Shown here: one piece after another, positions 8,585 through 16,750 of the stretch
Layout: every line of letters begins with the position of its first letter
Position numbering within the stretch: the stretch's first letter is position 1
From: JBBDIP01 sp050260675
GTDB lineage: Bacteria; Bacillota; Sulfobacillia; Fermentithermobacillales; Fermentithermobacillaceae
Length of the DNA stretch: 64,000 bases
Assembly (NCBI GenBank): GCA_050260675.1
Contig: JBLNCN010000005.1
Span: 186,001-250,000 of the forward strand
Direction: 5' to 3'
Position numbers and translations under genes: made by a program
Notes under the pieces: model-generated
The model's input: only the letters and a program-made list of their open reading frames with translations
The model's database searches: none
What the model was told of the DNA's origin: nothing

Positions 8585-8805
8585 CGTCAAGACCTCCGCT
8601 TCCAGCCCACTTCAAAGGAATTTTCACTCGTTTCAACCATGGAGTTCTCGGAGCGACTCGTCTGGCTTCCATCGGCGAGCAATTCCCCCAAGGCTTTCTG
8701 ATCTCCTGCTCCCTGTCTCGCCGTAGTCCCCGGAGAAGGTATCATTCCCCATGAGTCTTGCTGACACGTGGAGGGATGGTGTAGGTGTCTCGGCCGAAGA
8801 GGCAA
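8585..8805. other. Leader region upstream of the methyltransferase gene
   Basis: 221 bp without a gene. On the minus strand it contains stretches (GATGGAAGCC, GAGAACTCC) that recall T-box stem I, but the conserved antiterminator bulge sequence is not present. Nothing else is seen. Confidence 0.3.
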
Positions 8806-8828
8806 CAAAAAACCCTGCCTAAGCAGGG
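8806..8828 (-). terminator. Intrinsic terminator of tRNA-Leu(GAG)
   Basis: Minus strand CCCTGC-TTAG-GCAGGG followed by TTTTTT, starting 14 bp after the tRNA CCA end. A classic short stem with a U-run. Confidence 0.9.
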
Positions 8829-8838
8829 CTCATATTCT

Positions 8839-8853
8839 TTTTGGTGTCGGGAG
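8839..8853. repeat. 15-bp repeat at the tRNA-Leu 3' end (att-like), tRNA copy
   Basis: TTTTGGTGTCGGGAG, identical to 7660-7674. Tyrosine recombinases commonly use tRNA 3' ends as attachment sites and leave such duplications. Confidence 0.6.
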
Positions 8854-8926
8854 CGGGACTTGAACCCGCACGGTGTTCACCATACGCCCCTCAAACGTAC
8901 GCGTCTGCCAATTCCGCCATCCCGAC
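8842..8926 (-). tRNA. tRNA-Leu (anticodon GAG)
   Basis: 85 nt with an encoded CCA. The acceptor stem is GTCGGGA/TCCCGAC with discriminator A. The anticodon stem TACGT/GCGTA encloses loop TTGAGGG (anticodon GAG). The long variable arm and the T arm GCGGG-TTCAAGT-CCCGC fit a class II leucine tRNA. It has a consensus promoter upstream and an intrinsic terminator downstream, so it is a single-gene unit. Confidence 0.96.
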
Positions 8927-8947
8927 ACGCTGCGATCAGCAAATATG

Positions 8948-8976
8948 AGTATAGCGAGCCCTACTGCTGGTGTCAA
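8948..8976 (-). promoter_or_regulatory. Sigma-A promoter of tRNA-Leu(GAG)
   Basis: Minus strand TTGACA (8976-8971), 17-bp spacer, TATACT (8953-8948), 21 bp before the mature 5' end. A near-perfect consensus, as expected for a stable RNA gene. Confidence 0.9.
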
Positions 8977-9027
8977 TCATTTCGCCTACGTACCAGCCGT
9001 TTGCATGGGCTGCATCCTTGCTTGCGA

Positions 9028-9079
9028 TGCCGCCAAGACTCCGCTTACGCTCAGGTGCCGCCAAGTCTCCGCTCACCCA
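9028..9079. repeat. Imperfect direct repeat between nif3-like gene and tRNA-Leu
   Basis: Two copies of TGCCGCCAAGNCTCCGCT, at 9028-9045 and 9056-9073, with short diverging tails. They sit just downstream of the NIF3-like stop codon. No function is evident. Confidence 0.5.
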
Positions 9080-9091
9080 CTGCTTGGTACC

Positions 9092-9913
9092 TTACAGCCC
9101 GCTCACCCTCGTTACCGTGAGCCCCATGGACTCAAGCCGCTTGATGAACGGGTTGATGCCGGCGACGTCCGATGCGATATGCCCGGAGATGACAAGGTTC
9201 TTGCCCTGCGGGAACTCCTGCTTCAGCTTGGCCACCTCGGCGGGAGCGCAGTGGATATATACAACCGTGTCGGTGCCGTGCAGGAAGTACATCCTGGCAA
9301 GCGTCGCTCCGCCGTTGGTACCGGCGCCGTGGACCACCACTGTCTTCCCCGCCTTGTTCGACAGAGCGCCCAGGCGCACCGCAACCTTAGTAGGCGCGTT
9401 CTTGATCTCGGGGATGGTGTTCAGCGCCGCAACGACGTCCGCCACAGTGGACTCCGGGCCCACATGGGCGTCCACCGCCTCCTGCATGATCCTCCGCCCT
9501 ATCTCGTCCAGCGGGTTATGGATGTTCATATACGGGATGCCCAGGAGCCGGGCGAACGACGGCGCGTGGTCGTAGTTGGCCGCATGCCGCGTTGCCGCGA
9601 TGCCGTCCTTGAACCTGGCTACGGCCTCTTTGGCTTCCTTCTCGGGGATGCCGTTCCGCACCATGATGTCGGTGTGGAGGTCGAGCACGTCGGGGAACGT
9701 GGTTACGCGAGCATCAGGATGGTGCGCCAATACGAGGTCGTATCCCAACTGCTTGCCAAGCATGATCTCGGGGACGCCCATGTCGATACCGAAGATGATC
9801 TTCTTTATGTCTTTGCCGGGCACGTGGATCATGGAGTCCGCGGGCCAAGCAGTCTGGCCTGCCATCTCCATGGCGATATGCATCAGTTGCTCAGTGGTTA
9901 CTCCTGCTCCCAT
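9092..9913 (-). CDS. NIF3-like dinuclear metal-centre protein
   Basis: 273 residues. The NIF3/YqfO pattern is visible: FGIDMGVPEIM, then LVLAHHPDA (the family metal-binding HH pair, about residues 64-65) and a C-terminal GHIASDVAGINPFIKRLE carrying the second His near residue 247. These proteins bind two metal ions. Their role is not well established; GTP cyclohydrolase-related and nucleotide hydrolase roles have been proposed. ATG 9913 has GGAGGG at 11 nt. It is the last gene of a likely run arcC-MFS-patatin-nif3 on this strand. The sequence is somewhat divergent from the common FolE2-like form, so only the family call is firm. Confidence 0.75.
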   Translation of the reverse strand: MGAGVTTEQLMHIAMEMAGQTAWPADSMIHVPGKDIKKIIFGIDMGVPEIMLGKQLGYDLVLAHHPDARVTTFPDVLDLHTDIMVRNGIPEKEAKEAVARFKDGIAATRHAANYDHAPSFARLLGIPYMNIHNPLDEIGRRIMQEAVDAHVGPESTVADVVAALNTIPEIKNAPTKVAVRLGALSNKAGKTVVVHGAGTNGGATLARMYFLHGTDTVVYIHCAPAEVAKLKQEFPQGKNLVISGHIASDVAGINPFIKRLESMGLTVTRVSGL

Positions 9914-10050
9914 CAGCGAAAAGCCCTCCCTCGTTGCAGTCTACCTGCATAGTTCGAGTTCGGGCGCTGATTCCCTTCTGGCCTCGAAGCGCCGCGGTCA
10001 CCAGCCGGCGGCTCGCCGCGGCTGCGTTGGCCTAGACGAGCTACGTTGAC

Positions 10051-10929
10051 CTAGACCAGCATGGCCTTGATCCTGGGGATGTGCCTCTCGGCGCACTCCC
10101 TTCCCGCCTGGATCAGACCCTTGCACTTGGTTGGCGTGGGCAGCCCGCTCTCATAGACGTCGGGCTGCAGCGTGATGGAGGCGTGTTCGTTAATATTGCG
10201 CTCAGTGCTCTCCCTGCTCGCTAGCGCGAAACTTCGTGAGAGGATCGAGACGGCGTTGCTCGCGGCCTGAGGCTTCTCCACGTGGAGACTGAGGTCGACG
10301 GCCACCACCTCTTCGGCCCCCATCCTCCGGGCCTCGTAGACCGGGACCATGTCGCGGATCCCGCCGTCCACCAGTGACCAGGACCTGAACTGCTTCGGCT
10401 TGAACACCCCGGGGACCGAAATAGACGCGCGGATCGCCTCAGAAAGCTTAGCGTCGGTGACGTAGGTCCTGCCGGCCATCCCGAGAGCCTGGGTCATGGT
10501 CCGGGACCAGGGAGGCGAGTTGGTGAAGACCACGATGCCCCCGGTGACGATATCCACCGACATTAAGGCCACCGGTATCCTGGCGTCCCTGAGCGTAGCG
10601 CCGTGGGTGAACTTATCGATGGCCTTTTCGATGAAGTTGCCGCCAATCAGTCCTGAGAAGCCCATTGCTGTAATCCCTGTTGAAGCGGCGAGGAAGGGGA
10701 CATCGATCGGCTCCTCCTCTTGTGTCAGGGCCTTGGTCGTGATGTCCTCGAGCCCTGAGAGGTCCACTCCCGCGGCGTAGAGCCCGGCGACGATGGCGCC
10801 CGCGCTGGTTCCCGTGATCACGGACGGCCCAAGGCCCAGTTGCTCCAGGACCTGAATAACACCAACATGCGCGAGGCCCAGTATTCCCCCGCCGCCAAGC
10901 GCGAGTCCCCACTTCTTCACGGCTCCCAC
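10051..10929 (-). CDS. Patatin-like phospholipase (NTE/RssA family)
   Basis: 292 residues carrying the patatin catalytic dyad signature: oxyanion loop GGGGILGLAHVG near residues 12-23, nucleophile elbow GTSAG near 39-43, and Asp in LVDGGIRD near 190. These enzymes hydrolyse acyl groups of phospholipids or lysophospholipids at the membrane. GTG 10920, giving MKKWGLALGGGG, is an alternative start nearer the family norm. It is 39 bp downstream of the MFS gene and likely co-transcribed. The physiological substrate is unknown. Confidence 0.9.
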   Translation of the reverse strand: MGAVKKWGLALGGGGILGLAHVGVIQVLEQLGLGPSVITGTSAGAIVAGLYAAGVDLSGLEDITTKALTQEEEPIDVPFLAASTGITAMGFSGLIGGNFIEKAIDKFTHGATLRDARIPVALMSVDIVTGGIVVFTNSPPWSRTMTQALGMAGRTYVTDAKLSEAIRASISVPGVFKPKQFRSWSLVDGGIRDMVPVYEARRMGAEEVVAVDLSLHVEKPQAASNAVSILSRSFALASRESTERNINEHASITLQPDVYESGLPTPTKCKGLIQAGRECAERHIPRIKAMLV

Positions 10930-10968
10930 CCGCCCGAGAGGTAATCGAGACAGCCTATGCGGGCGCGG

Positions 10969-12261
10969 TTATGTCCGGTACTCCCTTGAGTCCGGCAGCC
11001 TCCAGGCCAAAGTCACCGAGATGAGCACGATCGCTGCCTCTACAATGAAGAGGACGGTGTAGTTGGTTGCTTGCAGGAGCCACCCGCCGACCATGGTGAG
11101 CAGAGTTAGGGGTGCCGAAATGGTGTTGAACAGGCCTACAAGCGTCGCACGCTGGGACTCCGGGGCGATGTCCAGGATATAGTTGGTGTACCCGATCCAC
11201 GTGCCTCCAAACCCGGCACCTAAACAGCCGTAGAGCACGAGATACAGCGGGAAAGCCAGAGCGGTGAGGCCCGCGAAGAAGGTAAGGCGCGCAAATAGAG
11301 CCAGGACTCCCGTCATCATGAAGAGCACGGTGACCAGCCTCACGATCCAGCGCGGCCCGTGACGATCTCCGAGGTAGCCCCAGAGCGGGCCCCCGCCAAC
11401 GCCACCTACCATCTGGGCAGACACAAATAGGCCAACCATACTCGGTGCAAAGCCCAAACCTTTCTGGGCGTGGATGGCGAAGAACGGCAGCGCCAGGTAC
11501 ATGGCCCCCATCAGGAGCCTGGTGTAGATGACGTGCCGGAACAGGGCGTTTGAACTCCACGCAGACGGGAGTCTACGCAGGTACTCACTCATGCCGGTTA
11601 CCTTGCTGGGGGTATTGCCGCCGGGGTCCTTGATGAACACCATGCAGAGGAGCGAGCAGGACAGGAACAGAGCCCCCAGGAACAGGGTGAGAGCGTAGTT
11701 GTAAGGATAGGGCACCGCGTTCCCGAGGAGCCACTGGATGACGAAACCAGCCGAGAACGCAGCCACACCGCCGCAGGCCTGCATTGTGCCGAACAGTCCG
11801 GACCGGCGGTTGGCAGGGATGGTGACCGCGACGATCTCCATCCACGGCGGTCCGCCGAAGCCGTCGCCAAAGGCGACGCCGATGAGACTCAAGTAGAAGA
11901 TCGCCAGTGCCAAGCCGCGGTTCTTCACCGCCAAGAGGGCCGAAGCGGCCATCACGAGGGCCGAAATGCGCATCACGTAGCCGGCCTTCATCATGAAAGG
12001 TTTCTTGTACTTGAGCCTGTCGATGTAGCCGGCCACAAAGATCTGGGGCATCAGATAGCCGAACGCCCTCAGCGAGCTCACTACGCCTATCAGGAAGGGC
12101 GAAGAAGTGAGAGTGCTGACAAAGGTCGGCAGCATGCTGTTTCCCTCCAGGAACGCTTGGCCGAGGTTGAAGAACGTGCCGTCGCCGATGAAGACCTTGG
12201 TGTTATGGGCTGCTATCTGCGGATCATATTGAGTCTTGCTTGCCGCCGGCTGCGGATCCAC
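10969..12261 (-). CDS. MFS transporter (12 predicted membrane segments)
   Basis: 430 residues from GTG with GGAGG at 7 nt. Repeated hydrophobic segments and the loop GYIDRLKYKKP after the second segment match the MFS motif A region. A second half begins with KDPGGNTPSKVTG as the central loop. The layout resembles the MFS gene at 13461, with a soluble N-terminus and a first segment rich in Gly and Phe, so the two are probably distant paralogues. It sits between arcC and the patatin gene. The substrate cannot be predicted. Confidence 0.85.
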   Translation of the reverse strand: MDPQPAASKTQYDPQIAAHNTKVFIGDGTFFNLGQAFLEGNSMLPTFVSTLTSSPFLIGVVSSLRAFGYLMPQIFVAGYIDRLKYKKPFMMKAGYVMRISALVMAASALLAVKNRGLALAIFYLSLIGVAFGDGFGGPPWMEIVAVTIPANRRSGLFGTMQACGGVAAFSAGFVIQWLLGNAVPYPYNYALTLFLGALFLSCSLLCMVFIKDPGGNTPSKVTGMSEYLRRLPSAWSSNALFRHVIYTRLLMGAMYLALPFFAIHAQKGLGFAPSMVGLFVSAQMVGGVGGGPLWGYLGDRHGPRWIVRLVTVLFMMTGVLALFARLTFFAGLTALAFPLYLVLYGCLGAGFGGTWIGYTNYILDIAPESQRATLVGLFNTISAPLTLLTMVGGWLLQATNYTVLFIVEAAIVLISVTLAWRLPDSREYRT

Positions 12262-12287
12262 GGTACGACCTCCGTATCCATCAAGGA

Positions 12288-12308
12288 GAGGGCGCCAATG
12301 GCGCCCTC
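12288..12308. other. Perfect 9-bp hairpin between arcC and the MFS gene
   Basis: GAGGGCGCC-AAT-GGCGCCCTC. There is no U-run on either strand, so it is not a standard terminator. It may stabilise or separate the two transcripts. It ends 27 bp before the MFS start. Confidence 0.6.
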
Positions 12309-12363
12309 CAGGACGAATCCCACTTCTATGACGATTTCGACAGGTAGGGTCCCGTTCCTGCCG

Positions 12364-13305
12364 CTACCTTCGCACCAGCCTGGTGCCGGTCTTCCCCTCT
12401 ACTGCGTCCAGCACGTTGTCGAGAGAGGAAATGACGCCCTCTCTCCCACCGTGCTCCCAGAAGCGGAGGATGGCACGGATTTTGGGCCCCATGCTGCCTT
12501 TCCTGAAATGGCCCTCCTGCTCATACCGACGGAGCTCGTCATACCCTACCTCGGCAAGCCACTTCTCTTGGGGGGTCCCGTAGTTCAGCGCTGCGCCGTT
12601 TACGTCGGTCAGGATGACCAGTGTGTCGGCGCCGACCGCCGACGCCAGCCGCTCCGCGCCCAGGTCTTTGTCGATGACCGCTTCTACGCCGACAAGCAGG
12701 CCGTCGTCGCCTCTCACGACAGGGATGCCGCCGCCTCCCACGGAGACGACTACATGCCCGGCTTCAACAAGGGCCTTTATGGACGGACCTTCGACTATGA
12801 CCGAAGGGTCCGGTGAAGGGACGACGCGCCGCCAGCCGCGGCCGCTGTCCTCCACCCACTTCTCGCCGAAGGTCTCCTGCCTGGCCCTGGCGTATCGCTC
12901 GTCCTTGAAGGGTCCCACGGGCTTGGTGGGATTCGCGAATGCAGGATCGTCTTTGTCCACAAGCACCTGAGTCACGATGGTCGACACCGGTATGTCGATG
13001 CCCTCACGCCTGAGCGCGTTTCCCAGGAACATCTGCATCATGTAGCCGATCATGCCTTGGCTCTCGGCGCCGCATATGTCCATTGGCATGGCCGGGACCG
13101 CCTCCGCGGCCATTTCGTTTTGAATGAGGATATTGCCGACCTGGGGGCCGTTGCCGTGGGTCAGCACCACTCTGTGGCCCCGCTTGACCAGTGAGGCGAT
13201 CTGCTCGGCCGTTGCCCTGACATTGGCTCTCTGCTCCTCGGCAGTGCCTCTCTCGCCCCTCTGCAATATGGCGTTTCCTCCCAAAGCAACTACGATGGTG
13301 CGCAA
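12364..13305 (-). CDS. arcC: Carbamate kinase
   Basis: 313 residues from TTG 13305, placed by AAAGGAG at 8 nt and by the family N-terminus RTIVVALGGNAIL; the open frame runs upstream to 13422 but without family sequence. Motifs of the amino-acid-kinase fold are VALGGNAIL, THGNGPQVGN, VSVGGGGIPV and GSMGPKIRA. It makes ATP from carbamoyl phosphate and ADP, giving carbamate, in arginine, agmatine or purine breakdown. No arcA, arcB or carbamoyltransferase gene is nearby, so the carbamoyl phosphate source is unknown. Two MFS transporter genes flank it, one downstream in the same direction and one divergent. Confidence 0.93.
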   Translation of the reverse strand: MRTIVVALGGNAILQRGERGTAEEQRANVRATAEQIASLVKRGHRVVLTHGNGPQVGNILIQNEMAAEAVPAMPMDICGAESQGMIGYMMQMFLGNALRREGIDIPVSTIVTQVLVDKDDPAFANPTKPVGPFKDERYARARQETFGEKWVEDSGRGWRRVVPSPDPSVIVEGPSIKALVEAGHVVVSVGGGGIPVVRGDDGLLVGVEAVIDKDLGAERLASAVGADTLVILTDVNGAALNYGTPQEKWLAEVGYDELRRYEQEGHFRKGSMGPKIRAILRFWEHGGREGVISSLDNVLDAVEGKTGTRLVRR

Positions 13306-13460
13306 TGCCCGGACTCCTTTCCCAGACGACTTGATTGCCTGCCAATTCCACTGGATCGCCCTGCAATTCGTCCAGATGCGGAGCGAAACCTGCAAAGCCC
13401 CGCAGGGCAACCGGTAGAGCATAACGAATACCTTCTAGAGGGTCGCCTACTCACCCGAAC

Positions 13461-14741
13461 ATGCTAAGACGAAAACTCGGCATCTGCAGTTATATAGTTG
13501 ACGAGCGGGAACGACACAACGCTCTTACCAGCATAGCCGACGGTATGTGGTACGCGGTTATGGCCGGACTCACTACCCCGTTTTGGGGAGCCTTCGCCGT
13601 GAGACTCGGCGCCACCGACTACATGATCGCCCTCCTGTCATCTTTGCCCGCTCTGGTCAACTTGCTGTCACAAGTACCGTCCGCCATTATCATCGACCGG
13701 TTCGACACCCGGCTCCGCCCCGTTGTCGTATGGGCTATGCTGGAGAGGGTCTTCTTCCTTGTCTTTGCCCTTCTGGCTGTACTCCCGATACCTTCCGGTG
13801 CGAAGCCGATGCTCTTTATCATCCTTTACTCGCTTAAGAGCTTTCCTGCCACAACCTGCGGGATAGCGTGGACCTCCATGATGGGCGAGATGTTCAATCC
13901 CCGTCTTCGGGGCAGGCTGTTCGGCGAGCGCAACATGCTGTGCACTCTGGTAACCCTCACGTCCACCATTGCGGCGGGTCCTCTCCTGGACCGCATCCAG
14001 TGGCCGTGGAACTACTTCACCATCTACACCGCCTCGTTTATCGCTCTGGCTCTGTCGACGTACTACTTGTTCAAGCACAGGGAGACCCCGCTAGCCAGGG
14101 AAGAGCGGGCGCAGTCTCCTTCGGGCCTCCCCGCATTCGTCGCCGCGGTGAGGGACCGTCCATTCGCGAAGTTCCTCGCTGCCGTGATGGCCATGCACAT
14201 AGGTTTCCACGTGCCGGCAAGCCTATGGACTATCTTGTGGGTCAGGATCATGGGGCTGTCCAACGCCTGGATAGGTATGTTTTCAACGGTTTCCGGCGTC
14301 ACGTCGGTCCTTTCATACCGTGCGTGGGGACGCTGGACCGAGAAGTACGGTAACCCTATAGTCCTGTCCGTTACTGCCCTCGCCCACATAGCCGTTCCGG
14401 TGATCTATGCTCATTTCCCATCTCCTTACGTGTACCTGGGCATCAACGCGTTCGGCGGATTCGTCGGGGCGGGTCTCAACCTGGCGCTCTTCAACCTGCT
14501 GCTTGACGTGAGCCCTGCGGCGGGGCGGCCCGCTTATGTGGCTACGTACAACATGGTGCTGGGCGTGTCCGGATTTGTGTGGCCGTTCCTCGGCGTGTTC
14601 ATGTACGAGCGCCTGGGGATGACCGTCGCACTGGACTGGAGCGCCGCCCTGCGGGCCGCGGGAATGATAGCGGCCACGCTCGTCCTGCTGCGTGGCCGCT
14701 CACTAGAGACCTCATCAGTTGGAAAGGCCTCATCAGTATGA
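13461..14741 (+). CDS. MFS transporter (12 predicted membrane segments)
   Basis: 426 residues with regularly spaced hydrophobic segments over the whole length and a short central loop (KHRETPLAREERAQ). The N-terminal half has DGMWYAVMAGLTTPFWGAF and then IIIDRFDTRLRP, the MFS motif A region. It is divergent from arcC across 155 bp. The start ATG has only GAGGGT at long spacing, so the start is not certain. It resembles the MFS gene at 10969-12261 in layout. The substrate is unknown. Confidence 0.85.
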   Translation: MLRRKLGICSYIVDERERHNALTSIADGMWYAVMAGLTTPFWGAFAVRLGATDYMIALLSSLPALVNLLSQVPSAIIIDRFDTRLRPVVVWAMLERVFFLVFALLAVLPIPSGAKPMLFIILYSLKSFPATTCGIAWTSMMGEMFNPRLRGRLFGERNMLCTLVTLTSTIAAGPLLDRIQWPWNYFTIYTASFIALALSTYYLFKHRETPLAREERAQSPSGLPAFVAAVRDRPFAKFLAAVMAMHIGFHVPASLWTILWVRIMGLSNAWIGMFSTVSGVTSVLSYRAWGRWTEKYGNPIVLSVTALAHIAVPVIYAHFPSPYVYLGINAFGGFVGAGLNLALFNLLLDVSPAAGRPAYVATYNMVLGVSGFVWPFLGVFMYERLGMTVALDWSAALRAAGMIAATLVLLRGRSLETSSVGKASSV

Positions 14742-14790
14742 GTTTCCGGGAAATCCTAGTCCTTCGCTACTCCCTTGGCTACTTCCTTCG

Positions 14791-16017
14791 CTACTTCTTG
14801 GTGAAGGCCCGAGACAATGCTCTTGTGATGGAGTCCCACAGGACCCTGAAAATGTTGCCCTTGGGAACGTCGTTCTTGGCGACCAGGTCTGCACGCCCTA
14901 TCTCCTGTCCGGCAGCGCTGAATATGACCTCTCCGACCTTGGAGCCCGCCCGTATGGGCGCCTCCAGGTCAGTCCTGAGATTCACGGTCGAGGTGACTTG
15001 GTCTTCCATGCCCTTCTCTACCGTCGCTCCGAGGCCCAGAGGAGCCACTGCATCCACAACCTTGCCCCTTCCCTTCCATACCCGGACCTTGCCCAAGGAT
15101 ACACCTGGTTCATGCGTCCCCACATAGCTGTAGTTCCGGTACGCCCAATCAAGAAGTGAAGTCACGATCTGGCTCCGCACTTTCTCCCCATCGTCGATGG
15201 ACATACCCTTGGCCGAACCCAGCACTATCGCCACTACATGCAACCCTGAGCGTTCTACCAGCGCTATCATGTTGAACCCGGCGCGAGTCGTGAAGCCGGT
15301 CTTGAGGCCGTAGGTCCCCGGATACGTCCAAAGAAGCCGGTTGCGGTTGAACTGGGGGTCCTTCTTGGACTCGCCCGGAGCCGTGTAGGCGAACTCTTTC
15401 AGCGAGTGGAACTGGAGCGTCTCCGGATAAAGCGCGAGATAGGAGCGGGTGAGGGTGAGCAGGTCTCTGGCCGAAGTCCGGTTTTCGTCGGAGAGACCGT
15501 GCGGGTCCACGAAATGGGTGTCGTTCATCCCGAGCTCTTTGGCCTTGGCGTTCATACGGTCCACAAAGGAGGTCACGTTTCCCGCCACGTGCTCCGCCAC
15601 AGCGACGCAGGCGTCGTTGCCCGACATTACGGTGATGCCCTTGACCAGGTCCTCCAGTTTGACCTTGCTACCTACCAGGATGTACATCTTCGAGCCTTCT
15701 GTCGCCCAGGCAAGTTCAGACACGTCCACCATGTCGTCCATGGACACATTGCCGGCGGCGATCTCGTCGAATAGCACGTACATGGTCATGATCTTGGTAA
15801 GGCTGGCCGGGATATGGGCCAGGTCGGCATCCTTTTCGTAGAGCACACGACCGGATTTGAAGTCCCCCAGGAGGATGTTGTCTGCCTTTGCTTCCGGCGG
15901 CGCCTCGGCAGCGAACGCAACACTTGTACCCAAGATGGGGGCAAATGCTATCTGAAGAACGAATAGGGCACAAAGGATGCTTCTAAGCGTGGGGCCGAGA
16001 GCGGGACGTCGGGACAT
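14791..16017 (-). CDS. D-alanyl-D-alanine carboxypeptidase (peptidase S11, DacA/DacF type)
   Basis: 408 residues with a signal peptide (hydrophobic stretch about 12-34, cleavage likely near AFA-AEA at 36). The active-site triads are complete: SLTK at 72-75 (nucleophile Ser 72), SGN at 132-134 and KTG at 239-241. A C-terminal beta-rich PBP5-like domain follows, and a final helix (RVLWDSITRALSRAF) would anchor it to the membrane. It trims the terminal D-Ala of peptidoglycan stem peptides. GGAGG lies 8 nt before ATG. Its start is only 51 bp from the divergent DUF523 gene. Spore-former homologues include DacF, but no spoIIA genes follow here, so the exact paralogue is open. Confidence 0.95.
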   Translation of the reverse strand: MSRRPALGPTLRSILCALFVLQIAFAPILGTSVAFAAEAPPEAKADNILLGDFKSGRVLYEKDADLAHIPASLTKIMTMYVLFDEIAAGNVSMDDMVDVSELAWATEGSKMYILVGSKVKLEDLVKGITVMSGNDACVAVAEHVAGNVTSFVDRMNAKAKELGMNDTHFVDPHGLSDENRTSARDLLTLTRSYLALYPETLQFHSLKEFAYTAPGESKKDPQFNRNRLLWTYPGTYGLKTGFTTRAGFNMIALVERSGLHVVAIVLGSAKGMSIDDGEKVRSQIVTSLLDWAYRNYSYVGTHEPGVSLGKVRVWKGRGKVVDAVAPLGLGATVEKGMEDQVTSTVNLRTDLEAPIRAGSKVGEVIFSAAGQEIGRADLVAKNDVPKGNIFRVLWDSITRALSRAFTKK

Positions 16018-16068
16018 GGCATTAACCTCCGGTATTTGATATTACAAGGCGTGAAAGGGTGAACCGCT

Positions 16069-16533
16069 ACGTACCTAGTTTCGGCGTGTTTGTGCGGGTT
16101 TTCCTGCTCCTATTCTGCGGAAAGCCGCAGTGATTCAAGCACACTTTCCTTACGCAAAAAGGGACTGTGCGTTCCCGTCTGCCCCGAAGTTTTGGGCGGA
16201 CTTCCGGTTCCCCGCCTGCCTTCCGAGATAGTAGGCGGCACCGGCGCTGATGTGTTGGCCGGTACTGCACGGGTCGTGAACTCGGCGGGCGAGGACGTCA
16301 CGGCCCAATTCATTGACGGAGCCAGAAGGGCGCTGCTCATCGGTCTGCAGACGGGGTGCTCGGCCGCCATTCTCAAAGCCCGCAGTCCTTCTTGCGGCTC
16401 TGGCTGCATCTATGACGGGACTTTCTCCCACACGCGCGTTGCCGGCGACGGGGTTCTTGCGGTCCTGCTCAAGCGGTATGGGTTTGCAGTGGCCACCGAG
16501 GAGGAGATACTCAGCGCCACTCATTCGAGTTGA
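16069..16533 (+). CDS. DUF523 protein with apparent ACG start codon
   Basis: DUF523 is a small cysteine-rich family of unknown function. The conserved N-terminus LVSACLLGxxCRY is recognisable here as YLVSACLCGFSCSY, followed by PVCPEVLGGLPVPR and KARSPSCGSGCIYDG. The in-frame stop TGA at 16060-16062 leaves no ATG, GTG or TTG before this motif; the codon at the usual Met position is ACG 16069, with AAAGGGTGA about 7 nt upstream. The first normal start (TTG 16090) would delete ACLCG. Either ACG is used, or the start was mutated from ATG, or there is a base error. The full product is 154 residues, the normal family size. Confidence 0.75.
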   Translation, partial: TYLVSACLCGFSCSYSAESRSDSSTLSLRKKGLCVPVCPEVLGGLPVPRLPSEIVGGTGADVLAGTARVVNSAGEDVTAQFIDGARRALLIGLQTGCSAAILKARSPSCGSGCIYDGTFSHTRVAGDGVLAVLLKRYGFAVATEEEILSATHSS

Positions 16534-16552
16534 TTGCCGCGTGCCAGCAATA

Positions 16553-16622
16553 GGCGTGTAACGGACAGGCGTGGAACCGACAGGCGTGGAACCGGCAGGC
16601 GTGGAACCGACAGGCGTGGAAC
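16553..16622. repeat. 15-bp tandem repeat, about 4.7 copies
   Basis: The unit GGCGTGGAACCGACA starts at 16553, 16568, 16583, 16598 and 16613 (last copy partial, first copy with two changes). It follows the DUF523 stop codon by 20 bp. Confidence 0.9.
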
Positions 16623-16672
16623 TAAATGGCAGCGTTGGCGTAGAAGATACTAGAAGGCCCACGGAGTCCTAA

Positions 16673-16750
16673 GGAGACACCCAAGAGGAGCGGCGGGCCT
16701 ATTACGACGGATTGAAGGCCTCGGAGCACGAAGAGAGGAGATCCGGATGA
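16673..16750 (+). pseudogene. Relic of the C-terminus of a duplicated zinc-ribbon membrane protein
   Basis: In frame after a stop at 16670-16672, 25 codons end in TQEERRAYYDGLKASEHEER plus three residues and TGA. They align without gaps with the last 23 residues of the next gene (TFEEWKAYYNELKALEREER and three more), 13 identical. The TGA overlaps the ATG of the next gene (ATGA). This looks like what remains of an upstream tandem copy after deletion. Confidence 0.7.

Noticed and set aside
8585..8805. T-box-like leader before the methyltransferase gene
   Set aside because: Some stem-I-like blocks are present but the conserved antiterminator bulge sequence and a terminator pair are missing.
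13306..13422. 39-residue N-terminal extension of carbamate kinase
   Set aside because: The family start VALGGNAIL follows TTG 13305 with a strong ribosome binding site; upstream residues have no family resemblance.
13330..13460. Riboswitch-like hairpins between arcC and the divergent MFS gene
   Set aside because: CCTGC/GCAGG and nearby GC-rich pairs exist, but no known aptamer core matches and there is no expression platform.
16150..16662. Long antisense frame over the DUF523 gene with pentapeptide repeats (TPVGS)
   Set aside because: The repeat is only the 15-bp tandem DNA repeat read in frame; the rest mirrors the DUF523 gene and there is no ribosome binding site.
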